Assembly: GCF_000374485.1 (NCBI RefSeq)
Contig: NZ_KB894501.1
Location: 1-64,000 of the forward strand
DNA: 64,000 bases
Direction of reading: 5' to 3'
Source of the DNA: Algicola sagamiensis DSM 14643
Lineage (GTDB): Bacteria > Pseudomonadota > Gammaproteobacteria > Enterobacterales > Alteromonadaceae
The position numbers were made by a program, and so were the translations under genes. This document shows positions 26,034-34,264 of this stretch, in pieces (positions within the stretch are counted from its first letter, which is position 1; every line of letters starts with the position of its first letter). The notes beneath the pieces are model-generated. The model had not been told where the DNA came from and made no database searches. It saw only the letters and a program-made list of their open reading frames with translations.

Positions 26034-28025
26034 ATGAAAATAAGAAAGATTGCATCGTCCTTTCAGATAATAACAGGGTTCACGTTACTGGGTCTCAGTC
26101 AAGCGCATGCATCAACTGAATCACCCGCAAACTACAGTCCTCAAATTTACACCACGTCACAAGATCACAAAATTGGATATTTATCCAATCCAGGACAATT
26201 AACGCAAAAGCTGCTTCAGCAGGAAGGTTGGTCGAGTCAATTGGTCATGGATGGCGTGACTTTGTCAGAAGTTGCGCTACTTGTGATTCATCCAGAATCA
26301 GATACAGATAATGGAGCGCATCAATTGCTCCGTGAAGCGATCAGAAAAAAGAAAAACCTGATGTTGCAACTCTCGAGTTTAGGCTCTGAAGCGCAACGAT
26401 CAGCCTTTACTGCGCAATATTTAGGGATTGGCCTGTCTGACCCGATTGTACTTGTTCACTTTCAACAAGGCGAAATGAGTTATCAATCCATTTCTATAGA
26501 TGGAGATCCACAATTACAGGAAAATCAGCAACGTCTCATCGATGAGGTCACAACGATTGTTCAAAGCTGGGAACAAGAACCCAAACGCCGTACAAAACGA
26601 TCGACCCGGATGTCGAGATTGGCATCAGCCGCTGCTTCTGGAGAAGATTACAAACCTGAAGCAACAATCCCGATTGAGTTTCGCCGTATCAATGTGAAAT
26701 GTCGTGTTGGTAAAGAGTTTGATGGGAATGGGTGGTCAAATACGGGAAATTGGAATGGCCATATTGAGGATGCTTGCAATGGAGAAGGCAGTGTTTCGCT
26801 GTTTTACACACTCGACTTTATTCGCTCAGTACCCTACAACGGTGGTGGGGATAATAATGCGGATGATGCCAAATATCTTCGAGTGACGCTAAACCCAGAA
26901 AAAGGTTCAGGATCCGGTTGGCACTTGGTCGATAAGCCACGACACGAACACACATGGTTTGAAAGCTGGACCAATCGATTGACTTGGTTTGGCCCCATTG
27001 CAATGGACTATGGGGTAGAAGTGTATTCCAGCGATCCAGAAGTACGCTTATATACATCCATGCCGAATAACAAACCGAAAGAAAGTGATATTCGTGATGT
27101 GACGGGATTCTCGGTCGGTGTATCTGGCGGCTTGAAAGCTGAAGTTGGTGATAAGGGACCGACTGTGGGTGGCGATATCAAGGCGGATTACAGTTACAAC
27201 AGCTCTCGTTGGGTTTCCTATAAAATCTACGAATATACACTTGAAAATCAATCGAAAGCTGGGCATTCAGACAAAGCTCGGTGGTTGTGGGACCGGAAGT
27301 GGGATGAGTATTCAAAACATTGGAGAACAAATGATACCTGTGCGCTTTGGTGTAGCGATTGGTTTTTCAAAGACTCAGAGTTTACCGCAGCTGCCTACGC
27401 AAATTATAAGCCTGGTTTTAGCGCAACATTCCGAGTGAACTCAGATAAGCAAGGCAAGAGCCTGTTTACCATTAGCAACAAAGTCACGATTGCTGCACTT
27501 GGTGGGCGTGTTCAATATATGGGATTTTTACAGGGCTATACGCCTTGGTCATATAGTGGCACAGAATATACCTTCAATAAGCACTTTGAAGTGAACTGGG
27601 ATGCCGCCGTATTCGAGCCAGAGCGCAATGTTTCGATTGAAGCGTTCCGTTATAGCAGTGCTGAGGGTGTCTGTTTAGATGTTGCGTATGGTGCAATTGA
27701 GGATGGTGCGGCTGTTGTAGGTTACGCCTGCAACTATGATAACAACCAATTATGGGGGTTGGATAACTACCAGCGTTATAAATCCCGTGTTGCACCAAAT
27801 CGTTGCTTGACCGCGAATGATGACGGCTCATTAACTGTCAATGTTTGTACTGCGGCTGCGAATCAAAAATGGCGTTGGGAGAATGACCAGCTTGTCAATG
27901 AACTCGGCGGCAATCTGAGCATTGTCGATGGTGATGTGAAAATGAGTAAGGAAAATACGCATTACAATGCATGGCGCAATTACGTACGCAATATTGAGCC
28001 AGATAAAATCCTGTCCGTTTACTAG
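26034..28025 (+). CDS. pore-forming cytolysin, Vibrio cholerae cytolysin type, with ricin-B lectin domain
   Basis: A 663-residue secreted beta-barrel toxin of the leukocidin/VCC family. The signal peptide ends near AHA (residue 26). A pro-region (about 27-190) ends with RRTKR (186-190), a protease-sensitive cleavage site. The cytolysin domain follows, with the prestem block GFSVGVSGGLKAEVGDKG and SSRWVSYKIYEYTLEN (about 358-410) and the rim region WFGPIAMDYGVEVYSSDPEV. The C-terminal beta-trefoil (about 530-650) has two QxW-type repeats (NNQLWGL and NQKWRW) with CLDV and CLTA Cys motifs. It lacks the C-terminal beta-prism of VCC, so its receptor specificity probably differs. No chaperone gene is adjacent. 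Confidence 0.88.
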   Translation: MKIRKIASSFQIITGFTLLGLSQAHASTESPANYSPQIYTTSQDHKIGYLSNPGQLTQKLLQQEGWSSQLVMDGVTLSEVALLVIHPESDTDNGAHQLLREAIRKKKNLMLQLSSLGSEAQRSAFTAQYLGIGLSDPIVLVHFQQGEMSYQSISIDGDPQLQENQQRLIDEVTTIVQSWEQEPKRRTKRSTRMSRLASAAASGEDYKPEATIPIEFRRINVKCRVGKEFDGNGWSNTGNWNGHIEDACNGEGSVSLFYTLDFIRSVPYNGGGDNNADDAKYLRVTLNPEKGSGSGWHLVDKPRHEHTWFESWTNRLTWFGPIAMDYGVEVYSSDPEVRLYTSMPNNKPKESDIRDVTGFSVGVSGGLKAEVGDKGPTVGGDIKADYSYNSSRWVSYKIYEYTLENQSKAGHSDKARWLWDRKWDEYSKHWRTNDTCALWCSDWFFKDSEFTAAAYANYKPGFSATFRVNSDKQGKSLFTISNKVTIAALGGRVQYMGFLQGYTPWSYSGTEYTFNKHFEVNWDAAVFEPERNVSIEAFRYSSAEGVCLDVAYGAIEDGAAVVGYACNYDNNQLWGLDNYQRYKSRVAPNRCLTANDDGSLTVNVCTAAANQKWRWENDQLVNELGGNLSIVDGDVKMSKENTHYNAWRNYVRNIEPDKILSVY

Positions 28026-28051
28026 GTTTTGTAGCGCCTTCTGAAATCTAA

Positions 28052-28077
28052 AAAAGCGTTCTTAATTGAGCGCTTTT
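28052..28077 (+). terminator. cytolysin terminator
   Basis: AAAAGCG / CGCTTTT 7-bp stem with a 12-base loop, ending in TTTTACTTATTTTT. It is 27 bases after the toxin stop and is a likely intrinsic terminator. Confidence 0.8.
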
Positions 28078-28417
28078 ACTTATTTTTCATCTCATATTCG
28101 TTTTTATTACCTCTTTTGGGTTATTTTTTTTCTTTCTTGAATTGATAGTATCTATTTCTATTGAGAGAGAATTCCTATAGATGGAGTTTAAAGTACGAAG
28201 AATCTAATTCTATTTGCTTATTTGAAGTGTGCTTTAAAATGGATATGGATTTGTCAGTGATTTGATGAGGTTTTCAATCTTTGTTTCAAAGGAATGTCTA
28301 GCGGATGATTAATCTCAAATGAATCGCGACGGGGAGTATTATTAGCCAAAGCAGCGAAGATTGAAAGATTAATATACCTAGATTGGGCTCAAATGAATTT
28401 GATGTGGCAGAGGTGGT
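28078..28417. other. AT-rich spacer before the LysR gene
   Basis: No gene is supported here. The stretch is AT-rich with several short ATG-initiated frames lacking ribosome binding sites. It presumably holds the LysR-type gene's promoter and possibly its own autoregulatory site. Confidence 0.5.
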
Positions 28418-29311
28418 ATGTTAGGAGATGTGAGGCATTTGCTCGTTTTTGCGAAAGTTGTCGATAAAGGCTCTTTCCGAGATGCAGCAGAAGATTTAAA
28501 TTTGTCCGTGGCGTCAGTGAGTCTGTATATTTCTAAATTAGAAAAAAGTTTGGGCTTCGCTTTATTGTACCGAGACACGCGGAAGTTTTCTTTAACTTCA
28601 GATGGAGAAAAAATATTTACAACCGCAAAAGAAATTTTGTCACTCTATGAAAATGAAATATTGGATGTCTCTAAACATCAACAATGCCGAACAACATGTA
28701 TCAAGGTTTCCATTCCAGCGATATTGATCAACAGCCCCTTCATGGTGCGTCTTACTGAGTATATGAAGTCGTTTCCGCACTGTACATTGACGCTCCTTTG
28801 TAGTGATAACATCAATGATATTGTATCTGAAGGGATTGATGTCGCTTTTCGGGTTGGAGATTTGGAAGATAGCAGTTTAAAAGCAAGACCCGTCTATGCG
28901 TTTCAAAGAGTACTGGTTGCAAGTCCTGCGTTATTGGCGCAATACCCTCAAGTAAAAACGCCTTGTGATTTGGAAAGTATTCCATGGATAGGACTCACGA
29001 TGAGAAGTAACGTCAGAAAATTTGCTCATGCAAAAGTTGGGATAGAAACAATCCGTTACGAACCCAGAATTCAAGTGGACAATGTAGAAGCGGCTTATCA
29101 ATTTGCGAAAGAAGGAATGGGGCTTGCAACTCCACCACTTTTTCTTGCAAAAGCAGATCTTGAAAATGGTTCCATCACGAGCGTATTGGAAGATTGGGAA
29201 ATTGATGCGTTAAAGGTGTATGCTGTTTGGCCATCAAACGTTAATCCATGTAGTGCCGTTTATTCCCTTATTCATTTTATGGATATGCAATCGAAAACAC
29301 ACCTCATGTAA
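28418..29311 (+). CDS. LysR-type transcriptional regulator
   Basis: A 297-residue DNA-binding regulator. The winged helix-turn-helix occupies about residues 4-62 (VRHLLVFAKVVDKGSFRDAAEDLNLSV), followed by the linker helix and a two-lobe effector-binding domain (about 88-290, with PHCTLTLLCSDN and EGIDVAFRVGDLEDSS). It lies 320 bp upstream of the biosynthesis-transport operon in the same direction, making it the best candidate for its regulator. LysR proteins are usually divergent from their targets, so this is an inference only. Confidence 0.9.
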   Translation: MLGDVRHLLVFAKVVDKGSFRDAAEDLNLSVASVSLYISKLEKSLGFALLYRDTRKFSLTSDGEKIFTTAKEILSLYENEILDVSKHQQCRTTCIKVSIPAILINSPFMVRLTEYMKSFPHCTLTLLCSDNINDIVSEGIDVAFRVGDLEDSSLKARPVYAFQRVLVASPALLAQYPQVKTPCDLESIPWIGLTMRSNVRKFAHAKVGIETIRYEPRIQVDNVEAAYQFAKEGMGLATPPLFLAKADLENGSITSVLEDWEIDALKVYAVWPSNVNPCSAVYSLIHFMDMQSKTHLM

Positions 29312-29380
29312 TTTTTTGAGGCCTAATGCTTGACTTGATTTGAGTCGTGCTTCAATCCCATCAAATTGAATAATATAGAG

Positions 29381-29405
29381 TGGTTGATACCATTTTTATC
29401 AACCA
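29381..29405 (+). repeat. hairpin after the LysR gene
   Basis: TGGTTGATA / TATCAACCA, a perfect 9-bp stem with loop CCATTTT, 70 bases after the regulator's stop. It could end the regulator transcript, but no T run follows the right arm, so an operator is equally possible. Confidence 0.55.
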
Positions 29406-29491
29406 TTCATGCTTTAGAACTTTCAACTTTTATACGTATTTCCTGATTGATTCAAGCATTAGATAAATTTATTTGAAACAAGTTCTTTTGT

Positions 29492-29511
29492 TTTAAATTT
29501 ATAAATTTAAA
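29492..29511. promoter_or_regulatory. 20-bp AT-only perfect palindrome upstream of the operon
   Basis: TTTAAATTTATAAATTTAAA reads the same on both strands. It lies 119 bp before the operon's first start codon, inside the 318-bp leader between the LysR gene and the operon. Position and symmetry fit an operator, possibly for the LysR protein, although AT-only palindromes also arise by chance in AT-rich DNA. Nothing else in the leader forms a gene. Confidence 0.45.
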
Positions 29512-29629
29512 CAGTTTATTTTAATATTTTTTTCTTGATTAGGAACGTATTTACCCATTATTTTGCTCATCAGTTATTCATCATAATGTACGTGTTTTAT
29601 GAATCATTATTCATTCTCATGGAGGCAAA

Positions 29630-30043
29630 ATGAGTGAGAAAAAGTGCGTCCTGATTTTGGATAGTCAATTACCCCCAGGTATTTTGGCGAATGCTGCTTC
29701 GGTATTGTCTGTGAGTCTTGGACGGTTTGCGCCTGAGATGGTCGGTGAAGATATGGTTGACCAACTTGGAGATACAAGAAAAGGGATAACAACTATTGCG
29801 ATACCAATCCTGAAGGGGGATGGGCTATTACTTCGACAACTCCGTGAGGCGTTGAAGCCATACGAGGATAGTCTCATCGTTGTTGATGTCACTGGGGCAA
29901 CCAGAACCACACGTTCCTATGCGGAATATCAACAAGCAATGCGTGAGACGCCAATAGAGCAAACGGAGTATTTGGGAATTGCGCTCTATGGAGACAAAAA
30001 GCTCGTGAACAAGTTCTCAGGAAATCTAGGGTTGCTTAGATAA
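29630..30043 (+). CDS. DUF2000 family protein
   Basis: A 137-residue small protein of the DUF2000 group, whose fold is thought to resemble the peptidyl-tRNA hydrolase 2 family but whose function is not known. The family motifs appear as LPPGILANAASVLSVSLGRF, the VGEDMVDQLGD segment and GITTIAIPILKGDG. The ATG has a GGAGG eight bases upstream. It is the first gene of the operon, followed 50 bp later by the diiron-oxidase gene; a role in handling the product or a precursor is speculation. Confidence 0.8.
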   Translation: MSEKKCVLILDSQLPPGILANAASVLSVSLGRFAPEMVGEDMVDQLGDTRKGITTIAIPILKGDGLLLRQLREALKPYEDSLIVVDVTGATRTTRSYAEYQQAMRETPIEQTEYLGIALYGDKKLVNKFSGNLGLLR

Positions 30044-30093
30044 ACCTGGAAAAACACCATTCAATCAATCATCTATATAAAGTGGATTTAGGT

Positions 30094-30879
30094 ATGGAAA
30101 CACAAGAATTAAACCTTAATACAGTCATTGAAAATGAACCTCGTTATCTTATTCCAGAAGATACCTACGATTATGACCATCCGGAAGTGATCCATTATAC
30201 GGATTACTTTATGCAAGAAGCGGCGAAGTTGAATGTTTTCGTCAATATCAATGCAACAATTCAAGCGCATCGTTCACTGATAGCAGCACAAACGATGGCA
30301 ACAGCATGGTATGACTTCGCGAAATATGTGCCTTCGTTTATTACGAAAGCTGTTGCTATGACGGACGATCCTGAACGTCAACATCACCTGATTCAAATTG
30401 CTTATGACGAGCTGGGTGGACAGGATAAGAACTTCATTCACTCAAATCTATTCCTGGAAGCGATTGAAAAAACTTCAGTTCCGCTCATTCATATTTCCAG
30501 TTCTTCATCAATTAAGGATGTCTTGAATTGGTTGGACAAAACATTAACGGAAACAAAGACACAATCAGGCATTGTAGGGCTGTTGTTAAGTTTTGAAATT
30601 ATTGCAGAAGAGAACATAGAAACGTTATTCAATGGTCTGTGTTACACCGATAAATGTGACGAAATTTTATCAAAAACACCATTTTTCAAAATTCACCGTG
30701 CTGACGAAACTGAGCATATTCGTCACTCGGTCGCAAACTTCCTCCGTTTCTGCCAGACCGAAAAAGACCGTCAGGATTTTAAGGCATCTTTTGATATGGG
30801 GGTGGAGTATTGGCAACGTTTTTGGGATCAGATTGCTCGCTTAATCAATCTGGAAGTAGATGCACAAAAGTCTGCTTGA
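30094..30879 (+). CDS. haem-oxygenase-like diiron oxidase (HDO)
   Basis: A 261-residue all-helical protein of the iron-containing redox enzyme group, which includes the oxidases UndA, BesC, SznF and chlamydial CADD. Candidate iron ligands follow the family pattern: E106 and H116 in YDELGGQDKNFIH, an acidic residue near 168-173 in LSFEIIAEEN, then H201 and H208 with D204/E205 between in KIHRADETEH (H-x3-E-x2-H). Family members use O2 and reductant to cleave or oxidise amino acids or fatty acids. The ATG at 30094 has GTGGA seven bases upstream; a GTG 12 bp earlier is also open. The operon-encoded ferredoxin is the natural reductant. Confidence 0.8.
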   Translation: METQELNLNTVIENEPRYLIPEDTYDYDHPEVIHYTDYFMQEAAKLNVFVNINATIQAHRSLIAAQTMATAWYDFAKYVPSFITKAVAMTDDPERQHHLIQIAYDELGGQDKNFIHSNLFLEAIEKTSVPLIHISSSSSIKDVLNWLDKTLTETKTQSGIVGLLLSFEIIAEENIETLFNGLCYTDKCDEILSKTPFFKIHRADETEHIRHSVANFLRFCQTEKDRQDFKASFDMGVEYWQRFWDQIARLINLEVDAQKSA

Positions 30880-30898
30880 TGATTGAGGAGAGTAAGCG

Positions 30899-32140
30899 AT
30901 GAAAACAGTCGTATTTATTGAAACAAATTTCAGTGGGCTAGATGCGATTGCCTATTGTAAGGCAAAAGGCTACCGCGCAGTGCTGGTTACCGATAGCTTT
31001 GACCGTTTTCGGAATTGGTTTCCTGAAGCAAGTTTGAGCAAGTTGGATAAAGTTGATCAAGTTGTATCCGTTCAATGTTCAAGTGATGTCGATGAAGTCG
31101 TCGAGGCTCTACAGAAGCAAGTGGAGCAGATTGATGCTGTTCTGACATTTGCTGAAATTCGTACGTTGACGGCGGCAGTGATTTGCCAAAGGCTGGGACT
31201 GAAAGGTGCAGAGCCTGAATCAATCGAAATTGCACAAGATAAATATTTATTCCGTAAAGTGCTGCTGGAAAAAGACGCTGACCGAGTACAGTGTCAGCAA
31301 CTTTCCAGAAAGGATATCGGGTGTGGCGTTGCTACACCTGATCTGTTTCCTTGCTTTGTGAAGCCTGTTTTTGGTCATTCAAGTATTGGTGCAAGGCTTT
31401 GCCACAGTATTGAAGATATGAACGCTGTATTTGACCAGTTAGAAGCGACAGAAGAAGAGTGGATCTCAGAAATGGTTGTTGCTGAAGATTATCTTTGTGG
31501 GGAATTATACAGCGTAGAAATGTTGACAACGAATGCTGGTGTACACCAAGTCGTCGGTATTTCCGACCGTTCAACGGTGAATGGCAGTATCGAGATTGGT
31601 GCTTCATTTCCACTCAAGGATGAGATCAATGAGGTGATTATTTCAAAGGCTTGCGCTGCACTGGATGCAATCGGTTATGACTTTGGAGCCAGCCATGTGG
31701 AAATCATTCTAACCGATAATGGCCCTCACTTAGTTGAGATCAATACTCGTGTGGGTGGCAGTGGCCACTCGGTGATGATGGATTTATCAACATCTCGTTC
31801 GATAGTTGGAGATTGTGTTGAATTGGCGTTGGGGCAGTTAGAAGCGAAGACACCACTTTACGAACACCAACAAGGTGCTGCTTGGCATTGTTATATCAGT
31901 CAAGAACCAGGCCTCATTCAATCCTTACCCTCGATGGAAGCGATCAAAGCTTGCACGGGTGTCAAAGATGTATGGTTCCACCATGATGCCGGTGATCACA
32001 TTGATGGTATTGAGTCCAACTTTAACTGGATTGTTCAGGTCATGTGTGTTGGTGAAGAACAGCAACAAGCCAAACAAAATGCAATGTCAGCAATTCAGTT
32101 TATTGAATCGCATGCCGCATTTATACCAGGAGCTGAATGA
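30899..32140 (+). CDS. ATP-grasp ligase (amino-acid ligase-like)
   Basis: A 413-residue ATP-grasp enzyme of the L-amino-acid-ligase/carnosine-synthase type, expected to join an amino acid to a carboxylate via an acyl phosphate. The ATP-binding Lys is in CFVKPVFGHSSIG (K155), and the metal-binding Glu/Asn pair sits in GPHLVEINTRVGGSGH (E280 and N282). A conserved Glu (E268, SHVEIIL) is also present. It overlaps the MFS gene by four bases and follows the oxidase by 19 bp. The substrate pair is unknown; a dipeptide or amide product is the simplest reading. Confidence 0.88.
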   Translation: MKTVVFIETNFSGLDAIAYCKAKGYRAVLVTDSFDRFRNWFPEASLSKLDKVDQVVSVQCSSDVDEVVEALQKQVEQIDAVLTFAEIRTLTAAVICQRLGLKGAEPESIEIAQDKYLFRKVLLEKDADRVQCQQLSRKDIGCGVATPDLFPCFVKPVFGHSSIGARLCHSIEDMNAVFDQLEATEEEWISEMVVAEDYLCGELYSVEMLTTNAGVHQVVGISDRSTVNGSIEIGASFPLKDEINEVIISKACAALDAIGYDFGASHVEIILTDNGPHLVEINTRVGGSGHSVMMDLSTSRSIVGDCVELALGQLEAKTPLYEHQQGAAWHCYISQEPGLIQSLPSMEAIKACTGVKDVWFHHDAGDHIDGIESNFNWIVQVMCVGEEQQQAKQNAMSAIQFIESHAAFIPGAE

Positions 32141-33417
32141 TGGCAGTACTGAATCAGGGACGCCTCAATCTGTTACTGGCTTCCAGTTCATTGACGATTT
32201 CATCCGCAGGTTCGATTTTATTGCATATCGTTTTTGCTTTGAAAATCTATGAGCAGACCCAGTCCGGTCTGCTTACTTCATTTTTTATCTCTTTACAGTG
32301 GTTGCCGATGTTATTGGTGATCATATACAGAAGTGACTGGGAACACGGGCTAAATCCTAGAACGCGGTGGTACCTCTTGGATGGGCTTTGTGCATTATTG
32401 ACTTTACCCATTCTACTTTTTATTCCAAGTACCGACTATTTTGCAATCGTGGGATTGCTTTTTGTTCGCGGTATTTTCGACCAAATCAATCGAATTAATA
32501 AAACCGTTGCTGTCAAAGCTCTTTTTCCGAAAGAGAAAGCGATACATTACGCTTCTTTCCTTCAAACAGGCTATCACGTCGGGATTGGGCTTGCGGCCGT
32601 TATCGGGATATTCCTTATTGATAACTTGGATCTTATGACTGTTGTGTGGATTGATGCGGCCACTTTTGTTGTGTCAGCCGGATTGCTACTTTGCACGACA
32701 TCGATAAATGCGGTGGACTTTCCGAGACAAGTCGCGCGTTCACCGTTTAAAAAGCGGATCCAGGAATACATGGAAGCGCTTCGAAGTGAGCCAAGACTCT
32801 TCTTCTGCGCTATTTTGCCGCCCGCAACCGCAACTTTTTTTCAAGGAACATACAGTGTGCTTCAACCATTATTTCCAATTCAAGGATTAGGTCTTGGTAC
32901 GGCAGAGGTCTCAATATCTTATATCCTTGCGAGTATTGCGATTGTGGCAGGTTCATCTGGATTTTCAATATTTTGTAAACGTTACCAATTGTTCGAACGT
33001 TCTTTCCAACAGACGATTTTCCTTGTGGTTTCTTTATCTTTCATTGCCGCGTTGAGTTATGTCTTATCCGTCTGGACACAAAGCCCGGTTGTGAGTGCGA
33101 TTTTCTTCACCATCATGGTCTTGCTTTTTGAATTTGTCTGGATGAATGGTTATGCCGGTATTGTTGCTTTTGCACCGAACGGGAAACTCGGCTCTGTATT
33201 TGGTATTTCATTTTCGATTGGATGCTTGATGGCAAGCTTTATTGGCATGCTTGTCGGATTGCTATTGGACATGACGGAAAACAACTTTTTACTCGCTGTC
33301 GGCACTTTTATGTCGATTTATCTTTTGATTATTTTCATCGGATGGAGTCAGTATCGAAAATTAATGGCTCCTGCTGAAACCGCTGTTTTGAGTACGCTTC
33401 AAGAAAAGGAGAATTAA
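32137..33417 (+). CDS. MFS transporter
   Basis: A 426-residue protein with twelve predicted membrane helices, typical of drug or metabolite exporters of the major facilitator superfamily. The N-terminal half contains GLLTSFFISLQWLPMLLV and WYLLDGLCALLTL; the central cytoplasmic loop lies about residues 180-220 (VDFPRQVARSPFKKRIQEY). It shares an ATGA overlap with the ATP-grasp gene and a one-base overlap with the oxygenase gene, so it belongs to the same translational unit. It most likely exports the operon's product, but uptake cannot be excluded. Confidence 0.88.
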   Translation: MMAVLNQGRLNLLLASSSLTISSAGSILLHIVFALKIYEQTQSGLLTSFFISLQWLPMLLVIIYRSDWEHGLNPRTRWYLLDGLCALLTLPILLFIPSTDYFAIVGLLFVRGIFDQINRINKTVAVKALFPKEKAIHYASFLQTGYHVGIGLAAVIGIFLIDNLDLMTVVWIDAATFVVSAGLLLCTTSINAVDFPRQVARSPFKKRIQEYMEALRSEPRLFFCAILPPATATFFQGTYSVLQPLFPIQGLGLGTAEVSISYILASIAIVAGSSGFSIFCKRYQLFERSFQQTIFLVVSLSFIAALSYVLSVWTQSPVVSAIFFTIMVLLFEFVWMNGYAGIVAFAPNGKLGSVFGISFSIGCLMASFIGMLVGLLLDMTENNFLLAVGTFMSIYLLIIFIGWSQYRKLMAPAETAVLSTLQEKEN

Positions 33418-34202
33418 TGATGAGTCACTGGATCACAAACGAACTTTGCGCTTTGACAAAAGAGAACTTGGATTTACTGATTGATTTTAAAATACCAGGG
33501 ATCATCGTCAAAAACTTTTTGCCAAAGGCGTTTTGTCAAGAAGTCGATAGACGTTTATGCGAAACAAGTTTTGGGAATTATGACCATCTAAAGGAAATCC
33601 CTGTTCATCATCTTGGTGTCTGTCATAACCAGTGGTGTCGTGATGAAAAGTCAGTTTATTTTGGCATGATTGATGAAGCACAAAAGCAAATTGACGACAT
33701 CTATCAAGCGCTGAATATTGATCCTGTGCAGGAAGTAATCTCGGCTTTATCGAACGAAGGTGGATATCCGGCAGAAGTTTTTGAAGAAGAAGGTTTTGGA
33801 AAATATTTCGCTGGGGCATTTCGAAGCTTTAAAGGACATGGACGACTTCATGTTGATCATGCGCCGACGCATATTGAAAAACCGTGGGCGGTGACTGAAA
33901 TATCAAAACAACTAACCTGGAATATTTATTACAGCGTCCATAATGGCGGCGGTGAACTTGTCATTTATGACACAATTCATACCCCAGAAAATGAGCCAAT
34001 GAAAGTGAGTAATGATTACTACTTTCCTTACGAAGTGCTGGAAAATGAAGTTTGTGTACGAGTCCAGCCAGAAATCGGTGATCTGATCCTCTTCAACACG
34101 CAAAATTTCCACGAGATCTTAGGTCAGCCCGAGGCAACACGCATCTCACAAACATCTTTTATTGGACTAAGGAATGATGGAAGTCTAGGCCTTTGGTCAT
34201 AA
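33417..34202 (+). CDS. 2-oxoglutarate/Fe(II)-dependent oxygenase
   Basis: A 261-residue oxygenase of the double-stranded beta-helix fold. The iron triad is H145 and D147 in GHGRLHVDHAP with H232 in QNFHEI, and R242 in EATRISQ would hold 2-oxoglutarate. The HxD carboxylate is intact, which favours hydroxylation or desaturation; the related halogenases usually replace the Asp with Gly or Ala. SKQLTWNIYYSVHNGGGELVI is a typical strand block for this kind of small-molecule oxygenase. The start overlaps the MFS stop. It presumably modifies an amino acid or the dipeptide made by the neighbours. Confidence 0.85.
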   Translation: MMSHWITNELCALTKENLDLLIDFKIPGIIVKNFLPKAFCQEVDRRLCETSFGNYDHLKEIPVHHLGVCHNQWCRDEKSVYFGMIDEAQKQIDDIYQALNIDPVQEVISALSNEGGYPAEVFEEEGFGKYFAGAFRSFKGHGRLHVDHAPTHIEKPWAVTEISKQLTWNIYYSVHNGGGELVIYDTIHTPENEPMKVSNDYYFPYEVLENEVCVRVQPEIGDLILFNTQNFHEILGQPEATRISQTSFIGLRNDGSLGLWS

Positions 34203-34234
34203 TCAATTCATTGATATTAAAGGATTTTATAGAG

Positions 34235-34264
34235 ATGTATTTAAAAACGATGTATTTAAAAACC
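34235..34264 (+). repeat. two 15-bp repeats at the start of the binding-protein gene
   Basis: ATGTATTTAAAAACG and ATGTATTTAAAAACC are adjacent copies that encode MYLKT twice at the N-terminus. The third ATG after them (34280) gives a shorter signal peptide, so the repeat may move the start by slippage; the copies stay in frame. Confidence 0.6.

Noticed and set aside
33417-34202. 2OG enzyme as an amino-acid halogenase
   Set aside because: The HxD Asp is intact, whereas halogenases of this fold have Gly or Ala there to make room for the halide.
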